Assembly (NCBI GenBank): GCA_039704465.1
Contig: JASFAU010000015.1
Span: 558,001-622,000 of the forward strand
DNA length: 64,000 nt
Reading direction: 5' to 3'
Source: Plasmodiophora brassicae
Taxonomy: Eukaryota; Endomyxa; Phytomyxea; Plasmodiophorida; Plasmodiophoridae
Shown: one piece after another, positions 8,857 to 18,815 of the stretch
How the letters are laid out: every line of letters begins with the position of its first letter
How positions within the stretch are numbered: the first letter of the stretch is position 1
The notes under the pieces: model-generated
The model's input: only the letters and a program-made list of their open reading frames with translations
Databases searched by the model: none
Told to the model about the DNA's origin: nothing
Translations under genes and position numbers: made by a program

Positions 8857-11311
8857 TTAGGCGGACCGAAACACGGCGACGGGGAAGGATTTCGTTCGCG
8901 TCGGCCAGACCGGCGTCAGCGATGCCAGCTTGACGTTGGGGATGACAATGCCGTCGACGCAGGCGGAGATGTGCGAATCCGTCGGGGCGAGGCAGACGAA
9001 CTTGCAGACAGGTTCGCGTAAATCCTTTTCCAGCGCGCCCACCATCGACCGTTTCGGCGAGTAGGCGCCGAGCCGCTGCAGGAACTTGTTCTTGTCTTTC
9101 GGCAGCGGCCGGACGACCATCAGGAGCTGCTCGACATCGTTGACGAGGTCGACGCCGTCCTCGACGGCCTTCTCGTCGGCGGAACCCGGGAACTCCTGGG
9201 CGCCGGCGGGCTCGACGTTCGCACTGGCAGAGTCCACCAGGTCGCTGTCGACGACATCACCGAGCAGACGGTACACGCGAACGGCGGCAAACCCGGACTT
9301 GTACGTGTGCTTCTTCGACGGCGCCTTCTTGTCCGACATGGTCCAGTACTCGATGACGGGCTGCTTTCGACGTGCCGTGGGGAAGAACGAGATGTTGCCG
9401 AAGTGTGAGACGTGGTGCTCAGGCGACGGTGGCGATGCGCCCGTGCTCGCCCCCGGCGGCGGTTGTGAACCCGACCTGGGCGCCGGGGCGGGCATCTGCT
9501 CGACGTCGTCGGCGATGTCCAGGACGGCAAAGTCGCGGATCATGGGGAACGACACGCGCTCGACGCCGTCCATCTCGGGGTCGTCCATATCCTCGATCTC
9601 CAGCATGGCCTCGGCGATCGGCAAACGGAACGCCTCGTCGGCGCCCAGCATGTACCGCTGCACGGCTTCCTCGATCTGCTTCCCGACGGGCTCGAGCAGA
9701 CTCGAATGGCCATCCAGGGCGTTCTCCCACAGGGCCGAGAAGAACAGCGATCGGAACTGGGCGTCGTGCCGGGCGATCCGCTCGGCGGCAACGTGATCGT
9801 GCGGCGACTGTCCGTTGTTCAGCGGGATCACGTGGAACCGAAGATCGTTCCAGGTCCGCGGCTCTCGCGAGAGCAGCTGGACGAACGGCCGCAGGATCAT
9901 GCTGACGGACGTGTCGTCGCCCGCGATCCCAATACGAAACGCGAGCGTCGTGCCCGGGCAGTGCTGCCTGTACAGCTGGGTGATGCCCGAGAACACGAAA
10001 TCGGCTTCGCTGCAGTCCCCGAAGAACAGCAGGCGGTGCGTCGCCAGGACGGACGAGCGCGAGGTTCGCTGGGCCCAGTCGAGGATCTGCCTAGCTGGGC
10101 GCGCGTTGCGATCAACGAGGATGATCGTCTGGGGCCAACCGGCCCCGTCCACGATCGAGGCGCCGAGGTTCTCCATCTGCGTCGACACGTCGACATAGGC
10201 GACGGCGTGCAGGTCGTCGTCTTCGTGGGGCGCAGGGGCCGCATGGACAGAGGCCGCATCCTCGGACGGCTGCGGGTACGCGGGCCCGATCGTCTGCATG
10301 TCGCGAACCTGCAGCTCGTCGTCGCCGTCCTCGTCGGACGACGACATCGGCTTGTTCCGGCGCAGAGCGCGGATCCTGTCAAAGAAGCGCGTTCCGGATT
10401 GCTTGACGATCCTCATCTTCGAGTACAGCGCGGGCCTCAGTTTCAGCAGCGGATTCGGGATGGCCTGCTGCTGCTGCTGCTGCTGCTGCTGTCGCTGCGC
10501 TGCCGGCACAGCCGACGCCCGCAGGTCGCGATTGAAGCTGTCCTCGTCGGAATCCGACGCGACATCCGATATCGCTGACGGTGACGTCAGATCGTCGTCC
10601 TCGTCCGGAGCGCTGTCGACAGCGTGCGCAGCCGTTGCGTCATCAAAGGCGGCGGGGGCAGGCGGTGGCATATCCGGCGCCGCATCTGTGCACATCGCGT
10701 GTGAGATTCGGTGCACGCCGCAGGGCCCCGCGTCGGTACCAACCAGATGCGCCGGGCGATGTCCAGACGTCGACGAGGAGACGGGCAATGGGCACGGGTC
10801 GTGCGTTCATCCGCGTGTGCTCCAGGCTGACGTTGGCGACTCGCAGCGGGCATTGCAGGATCTGGTCCAGGGGCAGGTCCAGACTGCCAAGCAGGCTCGG
10901 ATTACGCCCGTCCGCCTTGCACTTATGCAGGGACAGCTGCACGACGGAAGGTTCGCCCTTCAAGCGATGCAGATACGATATCGAGAACCATAGGTCGAGT
11001 GGCAGCGGCAGCGCCGCCGAATCGTCAGGGGCGGACGGGAGCGCCGCCGACGTCAGCATGTGTTTCGGTTTCTGGCCGCGAATCCGCGCCGAGATCGTGA
11101 TGAAGCGCGCGGATTTCTGCAGCGGTCGCAGCGTCTCCAGCTGGTGCACGCGGACGTGGCAGACGCGGGGGACGCGCGGCCGTTTCGGGCCGCCGAACGG
11201 CCCGCGCAGCGCCTTGCCGGCCGGCGCCGCGCCCTGCGACGCCGAGATCAGCCGCGCCGACATGACGGGCGGCGTCGCATCGGCGGCCGTGTCGTGGGGC
11301 GTGCTCATCAT
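8857..11311 (-). CDS. PACS: PACS family sorting protein
   Basis: Exon 1 is 10744-11311 and exon 2 is 8857-10685, with a 58-nt intron (GTTGGT..CAG, phase 1); 798 residues, near the 889-963 of human PACS1/2. PACS proteins link acidic-cluster cargo to adaptor complexes and also act in ER-mitochondria traffic. Residues about 50-185 match the furin-binding region (DLWFSISYLHRLKG, then LLGSLDLPLDQILQ and VPIARLLVDVWT). The C-terminal PACS domain is clear: FHVIPLNNGQSP, then FRSLFFSALWENAL and RLPIAEAMLEIEDM. Between them is an acidic, low-complexity linker with a nine-glutamine tract encoded by CTG repeats near 10461-10490. The first ATG of a tandem pair was chosen as start. Confidence 0.85.
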
Positions 11312-11685
11312 CACCTCGATACCATAGGCGGGCGCGCGCCGCCTCCCCGCCGCCGTCGACAGCAGCGACGACCCGCACCGCCCGGCGACCGGTTCCGAAA
11401 ATGAGTCGTGCCCGGCGACGGCGGATTCACTTCGTGCTTCCGCGTCACGTCGCCCGTCGCCGAGCAGCACATTTTTTTCGGTCGGGGTCCCGCTCCCGAT
11501 TTGGAGACGTCGCCGGTTCGAGTCGCGCGCGCCGACGGCCACTGCGTTTGTTTTGTGCGTCGGCCAGTCGGCGGCAACCCGACGCCGTCGTCCTGCCGCC
11601 GCAGGTTATTGACAATGCGCCAGAGACCAACATAATTTACTGGATAGATAGCTACAGGCAAAGGCGATAAACTATACGCCCGCCC
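11312..11685. other. Intergenic region upstream of PACS
   Basis: 374 bp with no convincing gene. It presumably holds the PACS promoter and the 3' flank of the membrane-protein gene ending at 11686. A run ACATTTTTTT occurs near 11470. Confidence 0.4.
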
Positions 11686-12582
11686 CTACGCCAGGAGGGC
11701 GCTAGTCGGATGGGGCAGCGGGCGCATGACCTGCAGGCGGGACACGATGGCGAACGCGATCACGGTGACGCCGGCGACGACGAATACTGTGCTGACAGCG
11801 ATGATCGTTATCGTCGAGGACGACACGGACGGCGTCGGCGAGCAGGTGCGCTGAGCGTTGGCCGACGACGACGCGCCCTTGGGCGACGAGCCTGCCGCCG
11901 TGCCCGGCGTCCCTCGACCTGCACTGCTTCTTCGTACGGCGTGATCGATGACGATCGCCGCAAAGGCGGTGACCGCGAGAGCCAGGATGCGTTCCCGGTT
12001 CAGAAGCGGCTCGGGGGCAGGCGGGTCCGGCTGGATCGCCCAGTACCCGACAGGCCCCATGGCCGCACTTGTCAGTGCGATCAGCGGCCACTGAACCGGG
12101 TCCCCAGTCAGAGCAGATCAGGTGCCACGAAACGATTCACGTACCGCATGCGCGCGAACGACGTCGGCAACCTTCTGCCGCAGCGTCGGCTCCGGCTCGT
12201 CGTCAAACCGGGAGCCTATATCCATGTACGATGCCGTCGCCAGACGCCCAACCTTCTGCCGCAGCGTCGGCTCCGGCTCGTCGTCAAACCGGGAGCCTAT
12301 ATCCATGTACGATGCCGTCGCCAGAAGCTGGCGGTCGACGACGGGCTCCGTGCTCGCATTCCTGGCCAGCGGGACGTCCGCTGTGGCAATCTCCACGGCG
12401 CGCACAACGCCATCGGACGATTCGGCGGCGGCGGCGGACGCCGACGTCCCACCGGCGCTGGGCGACGGCGCCCTCGCGGAGAACGTGACGGTCCTGTTCC
12501 CGTCGGCGTCGACGACGGCCGCCGGCAGCACCAGGACCGTCAGGAGCGCGGCGGCGGCGCACGCCACGGCGGCCACCATCAT
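11686..12582 (-). CDS. Multi-pass membrane protein with internal 27-residue duplication
   Basis: Exon 1 is 12145-12582 and exon 2 is 11686-12090, phase 0; the 54-nt intron (GTACGT..TTCAG) removes an in-frame TGA at 12118. Product 280 residues. It begins MMVAAVACAAAALLTVLVLP (membrane segment or signal anchor), then an acidic loop with two exact tandem copies of a segment including ASYMDIGSRFDDEPEPTLRQ, then hydrophobic segments WPLIALTSAAM, ILALAVTAFAAIVI and TIIAVSTVFVVAGVTVIAF. No family was recognised. An upstream exon is possible because the frame stays open past the ATG to an AATTTAG acceptor. Confidence 0.5.
12168..12329. repeat. In-frame 81-bp tandem duplication
   Basis: Two copies, 12168-12248 and 12249-12329, nearly identical, start with CAACCTTCTGCCGCAGCGTC. 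The period of 81 keeps the reading frame of the membrane-protein gene and duplicates 27 residues. High identity implies a recent event. Confidence 0.85.
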
Positions 12583-12849
12583 CGCGAGCGTGCCGTACGG
12601 GTTGCGCCTTGCGACTGGCGCGCGTGCCGCCGTCTGCTAAATTTGGCTGACGGCACGGCGGCGGCGTCCGTGGCTGCACACTGGGCACAGTGGCGGCCCG
12701 TCCACATCGTGCACGCCGCGACGCCGAGACTGAAACCTGCCGAAATGTGATGTAGGAAGACCGCGACCCGTGACTCACTGGCCGTGACGCCCCCCCACGG
12801 GCGCCGACGAACGTTCGATCTGGACCGTTTCCGCCAGAACGAATCATCG

Positions 12850-13968
12850 ATGCTGGCGCTGCTGCTGCTGTCCGCACTGCTCGTCGTGGGCGCCCGGGCG
12901 CGCGCGGAGCAGCGGGACCTGTTCCCGCGCCCGGGCATCTACTTTGGCGTGTTCCCCGATCAGCCCGTGCAGAACTCGTTCGCGAGGCTGGCGGTCAACG
13001 GGCGCTACCCGGCCATGCTGGGCGTCTTCCTGCCGTACAAGAACGTCGTCGGCGACCAGTACCTGAGGATCATGGACGAGTTCTGCCAGGGCGCCCTGGA
13101 CCGTGCCGCGGACGCGAACGTGCAGCCGCCGCAGGTCCACCTGACGATCCAGCCGGCGGACAACGGGCCGGTCGCGCCCGAGCCACTGCAGGAGTTCGTC
13201 GACCACGTCAGGAAGTTCGCGGGCGCCGGCCTGCGCATGGTCGTCCGATGGGGGCCCGAGTTCAACCTGCACGAGATCAAATGGGGCGGCAACCCGCAGC
13301 AGTTCGTCGCCAACTGGGCCATGGTCGCCGACGCCATCGGCGACTCGGCGGCGATGTTCTGGTGCCCGAACATCGCCAATGCGGCGCTGTCGCCGACGAC
13401 CTACGACGACTACTACCCGGGCGACCAGTACGTCGACATTGTCGGCGTCGATATCTACTACGAGGTCGGCAAGCAGCCGGACAACGTCGCCGACGACGAG
13501 ATCTTCGTCAAGTCGGTGACGGGCGAGAAGTGGCCCGATCAGCCGCTGTGGAACTTCTACGACCGGTTCGCCGCCGCCAAGAACAAGCCGTTCGTCGTCG
13601 GCGAAACCGCCGCCTACTGGAAGACGGCCACGGGCGAGGAGCACGAGATCGAAGTGAAGAGCCTGTGGTGGAACCAGCTGGTCGACGACAGAGCTCTGCA
13701 GCGCTTCCCGCTGTACAAGGGCTTCGTCTGGTTCAATTCGCACAAACGCGAGGGCAACAAGGACACCGACATGCGCATCTTCGACGAGCATTCCGACGCC
13801 AGGTCGCAGGTGCTCGCCCGGTTCGAGCAGGACGCGTCCGCCCGGGGCAACCTGCTCGTCTTCGCCGACGCGGCCGCCGATGCCGAACACGAGACGTCGT
13901 CCGCCGCGTCATCGTACTCGATGGCCGTCCTGTTCCTGCTGCCCGTCCTGTTGCTCGCCGTCCAGTAA
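12850..13968 (+). CDS. GPI-anchored GH26-like glycoside hydrolase
   Basis: Single exon, 372 residues from the ATG at 12850, which opens a signal peptide (MLALLLLSALLVVGARA). GH26 enzymes are mainly beta-mannanases and related endoglucanases. The likely acid/base Glu lies in VRWGPEFNLHEIKWGG and the likely nucleophile in FVVGETAAYW, with VDIVGVDIYY between them, a typical TIM-barrel order. The C-terminus SYSMAVLFLLPVLLLAVQ follows Ser/Ala-rich residues and looks like a GPI-anchor signal, placing the enzyme on the cell surface. The substrate cannot be read from sequence. An adjacent gene (14050-14853, -) also targets polysaccharide. The in-frame ATG at 12784 would bury the signal peptide. Confidence 0.75.
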   Translation: MLALLLLSALLVVGARARAEQRDLFPRPGIYFGVFPDQPVQNSFARLAVNGRYPAMLGVFLPYKNVVGDQYLRIMDEFCQGALDRAADANVQPPQVHLTIQPADNGPVAPEPLQEFVDHVRKFAGAGLRMVVRWGPEFNLHEIKWGGNPQQFVANWAMVADAIGDSAAMFWCPNIANAALSPTTYDDYYPGDQYVDIVGVDIYYEVGKQPDNVADDEIFVKSVTGEKWPDQPLWNFYDRFAAAKNKPFVVGETAAYWKTATGEEHEIEVKSLWWNQLVDDRALQRFPLYKGFVWFNSHKREGNKDTDMRIFDEHSDARSQVLARFEQDASARGNLLVFADAAADAEHETSSAASSYSMAVLFLLPVLLLAVQ

Positions 13969-14049
13969 ACGACTATTCGCATTGTGCACGCCGTTGTGCC
14001 CCGTCCATTGCGTTTATGTGATTATTAAGGGTCCCCGGCCCGTGTCCCG

Positions 14050-14853
14050 TCAGAACAGGAACGGCGAGATCTGGCCCAGGACGGACCCGGTGCTGAGGCA
14101 GTGCATCGGGGTCGACCCGCACCAGCCACGCGTCGAGCAGCATTGGCCGGCGTTGCACCCCGCCCAGCCGAACCCGGCGCCGCACCGGCCATCGGCGCGT
14201 ACGTTGCCCCATTGCGCGTTCGGCGGCCCCTGCTGCATCTGGTTGATCATCTGGCCGACGTTGAACGACGACGAGATCGGGAAGAGGCGCGGGCGCGAGA
14301 TCAGCTGCATGTCGCCGAACTGGATCACCGCCCCGTACGGCAGCGCCGGGATCTGGAACATGATCGCGCGCGCCCGCCCGTTGAAGTAGTCGATGTTGCC
14401 CATGTTGAAGTCGATCAGCGGGATGCGCACGAACGCGATCTGGCCGTCCAGCGCGTTGTAGTCGCTGAGGCGGACGACGGCCGAGTTGTTGACCTGGCCG
14501 CCGCACCCGACCGTGCCCGTCTGCAGCGTGATGGACATGTCGACGCCGGGCGGCGCCTGCATCAGGACGCTGAAGATCGTGTCGATGTTCGCCTGCGGCG
14601 GGATCAGCAGGCACTGGCCGGGCGTGGCCAGCTGCGTCAGGAACGTCGTCGGCTTGCCGGGCGTCGTCAGGATCTGCAGGCGATTCTGGCTGATGGACGC
14701 CTGCGCGTTCGCGATCGTCTGCTGCAGGTTCAGGGCGTTCACCGACGTCGTCGACGGGCCGTTGTTGAACGCATTGATGAACAGACGCTGCGTCTGGGCG
14801 TACGCGTCGCTGGCGACGACGATAAGGACGAGCGTGGCGATCAGGCGGCGCAT
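14050..14853 (-). CDS. Secreted protein with C-terminal chitin-binding (CBM18) domain
   Basis: 267 residues from the ATG at 14853, starting with the signal peptide MRRLIATLVLIVVASDAYA. The body (about 20-215) is not recognised; it is rich in Asn and Gln with a beta-like pattern. The last 50 residues carry a hevein-type CBM18: GRCGAGFGWAGC, NAGQCCSTRGWCG and a final cysteine, with the expected CC spacing. Role: binding chitin or chitin-like cyst or food-cell wall. It is convergent with the GH26-like gene, 81 bp away. Confidence 0.75.
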   Translation of the reverse strand: MRRLIATLVLIVVASDAYAQTQRLFINAFNNGPSTTSVNALNLQQTIANAQASISQNRLQILTTPGKPTTFLTQLATPGQCLLIPPQANIDTIFSVLMQAPPGVDMSITLQTGTVGCGGQVNNSAVVRLSDYNALDGQIAFVRIPLIDFNMGNIDYFNGRARAIMFQIPALPYGAVIQFGDMQLISRPRLFPISSSFNVGQMINQMQQGPPNAQWGNVRADGRCGAGFGWAGCNAGQCCSTRGWCGSTPMHCLSTGSVLGQISPFLF

Positions 14854-14949
14854 GGGAGCCGTTTTGGGTGTAGGAATTAGATGTAGGAGGCGGCGCGGCA
14901 CGACCTGCAGCTCACGACTGTGCTGCGCGGCTCGACCTTAAAATATAGA

Positions 14950-16015
14950 CTGACGGTAGGGCGAACGTCGCCTACCGCCTGCGTACGTCAACGCGCGGCA
15001 CTGCAGTGACGCGCGCACGGGCCTATCAAACGGGTCACCGTTCCGATGAGTCATCGTTGTCGGGTCAGCACGGGTCAACGTCCTGTATTGCTGACGCCGT
15101 GCGCCTGGCGGGAGGGACCACGGTCGTATACGGTGTCGCGAGGCCGATCCGGCGGTTTGCGTTCATGTATGGAAAGTCTCTCTCTCTCGTTCATATCGCA
15201 CTGGACCCAGTAATACGAACGCGACGGTTCAGTTGCTCCCGCAAGGTGACTCACCGCATCTACAAGAAGCACTCCGAACGTCAGATTGTGGACCTTTTTT
15301 ATGAATCCCCGATGTTGTTCTTGCACGAAGCGAGGGCCTCATCCGATGAAGCCGCCGCTTGATCATCCCAAGTAAAAACTCAATCGGGCAATACGCTGGC
15401 AGGAATATCGACATAATGCCCAGAGATCGGTGATAATAGGCGATGTTTGGATGACAATGAATTCGAGGTCCGCCCATGATCCAGACAGACATGCGACCAG
15501 GATACGTTCGTACGTACGTCAGAATGATGCAGACCGAACTGGCGACAATGTCGCCAACGGACGCAGCGAACTCCCCGTTCGCAGACCGTAACACGTACCG
15601 GCCTGCGTCACGGCCCTGCATCTGGAAGCAAGACGATGTGGGTCTCTGCATCCTCACCGTCAGCACCGTCAGATGGGTCACTACGGAGAGCGGCTCCTTC
15701 CTGCGAGGCGTCGTTCCGCGCTGACGGATTGAACGAACATGCCCACGATTCAGCGTGACATGCAAGGAGCTACTACATCGATGAGCGGAATTGTTAACGG
15801 ACGGGAACCATACGTCGTGAAATACTGCACCGTCATTGGCATCGGCTGTTTTACAGAGTCACCTGTGGGCAAGTGACGGTCCACATGAGTCAGCAGTAGG
15901 ACGCGACTCTGGCGCCCGCTGTGAGTCATGGTTTAAGATCGACCCAGATAAGACAGTGAATCATTTTCCACTTGGGAAACCGACGCGATATATCGACAAC
16001 AGACCGCTATTTACC
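14950..16015. other. Gene-poor stretch upstream of the MFS gene
   Basis: Apart from the transposase remnant at 15229-15640, no gene was found. The frame of the MFS gene is open back to 15836 but without an ATG before 16016, so this is probably 5' UTR and promoter. Confidence 0.4.
15229..15640 (-). pseudogene. Tc1/IS630-like DDE transposase remnant
   Basis: The minus-strand frame reads VWIMGGPRIHCHPNIAYYH, then LGIMSIFLPAYCP and IEFLLGMIKRRLHR. This is the second-D-to-third-E/D region of DDE_3 transposases, where one expects DG or DN after the strand and NPIE after the LPAYCP motif. Here the catalytic D is G and the residues before IE are deleted, so it cannot act. N- and C-terminal parts are missing. 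No terminal repeats were found. Confidence 0.7.
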
Positions 16016-17386
16016 ATGCCGCCCAGCTCGCCCAACAAACAGAGGATTTCGGCTAGCCTGTTCATTGTTCTCGGGCAAACGTTCCTTTCGGAATGCTCGC
16101 GCGGGATCGTCATGGCGGGCCTCTGGCCGTACCTGCACCAACTGATATCGTCTCACCAGGACGCGCGCCGGCAGCTAGCACTAGCTGTGTCCCTCTTCTC
16201 CGTTGGGCGCCTGGTCTCCTCCATCCCGTACGGCTACATGGTCGACTGGACGAACTCGACGCGGAATACTCTCCTTGTATCGACGTCGATCACCATCTTC
16301 GGCAGCATCATGTATATGGCCGGCGCTTACGTCGGAGACGGCCTGGCCGCCGTCCAACTCATCCTCGCATCCAGGTTCATATCAGGGTTCGGTAGTGGGA
16401 CGCTGTCGGCCACGCGTGCGTTCGTTGTGAAGATCAGCCGCCCCGAAGAACGAACGGATTACATCGGCTGGAACACGCTGATGCAATTCGTCGGCATGTC
16501 GCTGTCACCGATCCTGCCGATGCTGATTCGAAAAATGGCACCTGCCGGGTCCCCCAACTGGCGCCTCGATGACGTGTACATACCTGGCCTGGTCATCATC
16601 GTGTTGAACACGGTCATGATCGTTCTGCTCGTGTTCGTCATGCCGCGCGTCGACAAGTACCACCCGTCTGGTGACCAGCACGTTGAAACGACGACGACGA
16701 CGATGACGACGCCAGACGAGTCCCGATGGGAACGCGTTCGTCGACTACTCGGCCATGTTGCATCGCCTTGGGCGTGGTCAAGGCTAGACGTTGCGTTCGC
16801 GCTGTTCTTCTTCCTGAACGTATCCCTGCGCGGGGTCGTCGGCATTGCCGAGACGATCGCCGCCGAAGAGCACCAGCGCGTCAACAGCGATGACGCTGAT
16901 GCCGTTGACGACAGCTCCGAGTTCCTTCTGATGCTGGGCCTGGTCGGGACGGCCACTTTCCTGTCCCTGCGGTACATGAGCGCGTACTTTTCAAGCGACT
17001 CGCTACTCATCTTCGGCATGGGCGCAATCGTGTCCGGCTCCATTCTGCTTCTTCCGCCAGTCATGAACGACCGAATGCCGTTCCTCATCTTTGGCACGGG
17101 CCTGATCTGGTCCGTTGGCTCACCAATCACCCAGGTGCTGACGATCTCGACGTACTCGCAGTTGATGGGGTCGCGTCCGCAAGGAGGTGTCATGGGGTGG
17201 TTAACGACGGCGGGCTCCGTTGGCAGGATCGTGTTCCCGTTGCTCACCATGGTCAACTTGACTGCCGCCCACTCGGTCAGCATTGCGACCGTTGGCCTCT
17301 CGGCCATCGTGACCTGGGCGTTTTCACGGTATGGACGCCCGAAACCATCAGGCACCTCCAAATTAATTGCAGGGTCCCTCATATGA
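16016..17386 (+). CDS. MFS transporter, MFSD8/CLN7-like
   Basis: 456 residues, single exon, start ATG at 16016. About 12 membrane segments with a long charged cytosolic loop in the middle (residues about 215-260, with a run of threonines). Matches to the MFSD8/SPX-MFS group include IVMAGLWPYLHQL in the first helix region, SVGRLVSSIPYGYMVD (MFS loop 2-3 motif) and RFISGFGSGTLSATRAF. MFSD8 is a lysosomal chloride channel/transporter in animals; the substrate here is unknown. Ends with a short basic tail. Confidence 0.75.
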   Translation: MPPSSPNKQRISASLFIVLGQTFLSECSRGIVMAGLWPYLHQLISSHQDARRQLALAVSLFSVGRLVSSIPYGYMVDWTNSTRNTLLVSTSITIFGSIMYMAGAYVGDGLAAVQLILASRFISGFGSGTLSATRAFVVKISRPEERTDYIGWNTLMQFVGMSLSPILPMLIRKMAPAGSPNWRLDDVYIPGLVIIVLNTVMIVLLVFVMPRVDKYHPSGDQHVETTTTTMTTPDESRWERVRRLLGHVASPWAWSRLDVAFALFFFLNVSLRGVVGIAETIAAEEHQRVNSDDADAVDDSSEFLLMLGLVGTATFLSLRYMSAYFSSDSLLIFGMGAIVSGSILLLPPVMNDRMPFLIFGTGLIWSVGSPITQVLTISTYSQLMGSRPQGGVMGWLTTAGSVGRIVFPLLTMVNLTAAHSVSIATVGLSAIVTWAFSRYGRPKPSGTSKLIAGSLI

Positions 17387-17529
17387 AACATTTATGGGAT
17401 ACACCGCCCCGCGTTCGTTGCTGACTCTGGGTGTGTAAGGCTGGCGCACATCGGGCAGCAACGTTGAGGATGATCAGTGTAACGATCGACAGGGCCCGTC
17501 GGTTTGCGGTCACCTTGTCAATTTCTAGC

Positions 17530-17960
17530 TGGGGCTCAAAGCGATCATGTTGTCCTGCAGCCCTAGCGTGATCCAAGCGGTGTCTGCCGGTTTCTGTCCT
17601 TGGCATTCACCCGCGCCCCGTTCTCCAGTAGCAACGGGATAACGTGATCATGCACTGGGTGTCGCGCCGCCAGGCGCAGCGGTTCAAGCGCGTTAACGTC
17701 CGCTCCGTGTTCGATCTATCACAGCACCTATGCAGATCTGTGCCACCATGTGTCCCGGTGCTTGTGTCGACCTTATTGCCGGGGACGCCAAGTAGCAGCT
17801 CAACGACCCGCTCTTTACCGAACGCTGCCACTTTCTGGAGCGGCGTCAACAGCCGTGGTTTAGGCTTCATGGGCAGGTCGCCAACGATGCCGGGAGCATT
17901 CACTAGCATCTCGACAACCGCGTCACCGTGAATATCGCTCCGGCAAAGGCCCAGTTCAGC
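17530..17960 (-). pseudogene. Ankyrin-repeat pseudogene fragment
   Basis: Ankyrin repeat pieces occur in two frames: LTPLQKVAAFGKERVVELLL in one, and EHGADVNALEPLRLAARHP followed by VIPLLLENGARVNAKDRNRQ in another, with stops between them. Spacing fits two to three 33-residue repeats. No intron makes the pieces consistent. The left part ends in a stop after TPLGSR. Confidence 0.7.
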
Positions 17961-18815
17961 ACGTTATCGCGTGAACGCCATGGCAATGATGCGCTGCTCG
18001 AGGGAGGGGATCCGAATAAACAGGGCTGCTGCCAGCATACGAATGCCGACATCAATGTCTCGTATCATTGCGGCTAACCCAGGCGTCGATACTGGCGTCC
18101 TGTGGCAGTTGGTGGTATTTATTCAGTGATCATCGACGGACGATGGGAGTGGCGTACCTGTGTCGGTCTCGGTAAAGTTGCAAACTTGTCTAACCCGAAG
18201 GAGCCGACGTTCACCGGCAGGGGCCCGTATATGTGGACATCGTCGACCAGGTCCCACAGCACTTTGGAGTGGGCGAACCCATGGCGCGCTGTCGCCGGCG
18301 CCACCCTGATGCATGCCAATATGAACCACGACCTCCTCACAGAGAACATTCGGGATCTCGATATGTCTATATAAGCACCTCTTGAGGAACAGGGATTGCG
18401 GTGTGTCATTTCTGCTGCATCGATGGAGGGCGCATGCTCTTTAAAGTTCGTTGGCGCACGGGTACGTTCAACGTTGTGAGTCGTTGTGGCAAGTGAATCA
18501 TTAGTCTCGCATATAGGTAATGCGGATCAACCCAAGAGCTGCTTCGTTCGACGTTCGTGGAAGGCACACGATCTATTCGCAATGGTTAGGTGTCTTCGGT
18601 GTTGCTAATTTCCATTCAGTAGTTTACAGCATTCTAGATGCCAACGAAAAGCATCAGTCCAGCGGTGGACAGCGACGTTCGACTTCCTGCGAACGTCCAA
18701 CCAGCTTTTGGCCAAGTGCATTTCGCGTCACGTACGACGTCCTTCCACATGATATTGCATTGCAATTCCGTCCGTCTCTTGCAAAGCTCGAGGTTCTTTC
18801 GCCAGCCACTGTGTA
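17961..18815. other. No recognised gene
   Basis: 855 bp between the ankyrin relic and the first RGS gene. A minus-strand ORF of 96 codons (18119-18409) has no recognisable features. TCTATATAAG occurs near 18366. It may be further relic of the ankyrin gene. Confidence 0.4.

Noticed and set aside
9120..10578. Long open frames on the plus strand opposite PACS (for example 9706-10578)
   Set aside because: GC-rich DNA opens antisense frames; they have Arg-rich, low-complexity translations and no family match, while the minus strand is a clear PACS.
12118..12120. TGA between two membrane ORFs read as the end of one gene
   Set aside because: A 54-nt intron with GTACGT donor and TTCAG acceptor, phase 0 on both sides, removes it and gives a consistent membrane protein.
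12844..13890. 348-codon minus-strand ORF opposite the GH26-like gene
   Set aside because: Antisense shadow; the plus strand has a signal peptide, catalytic motifs and a GPI signal.
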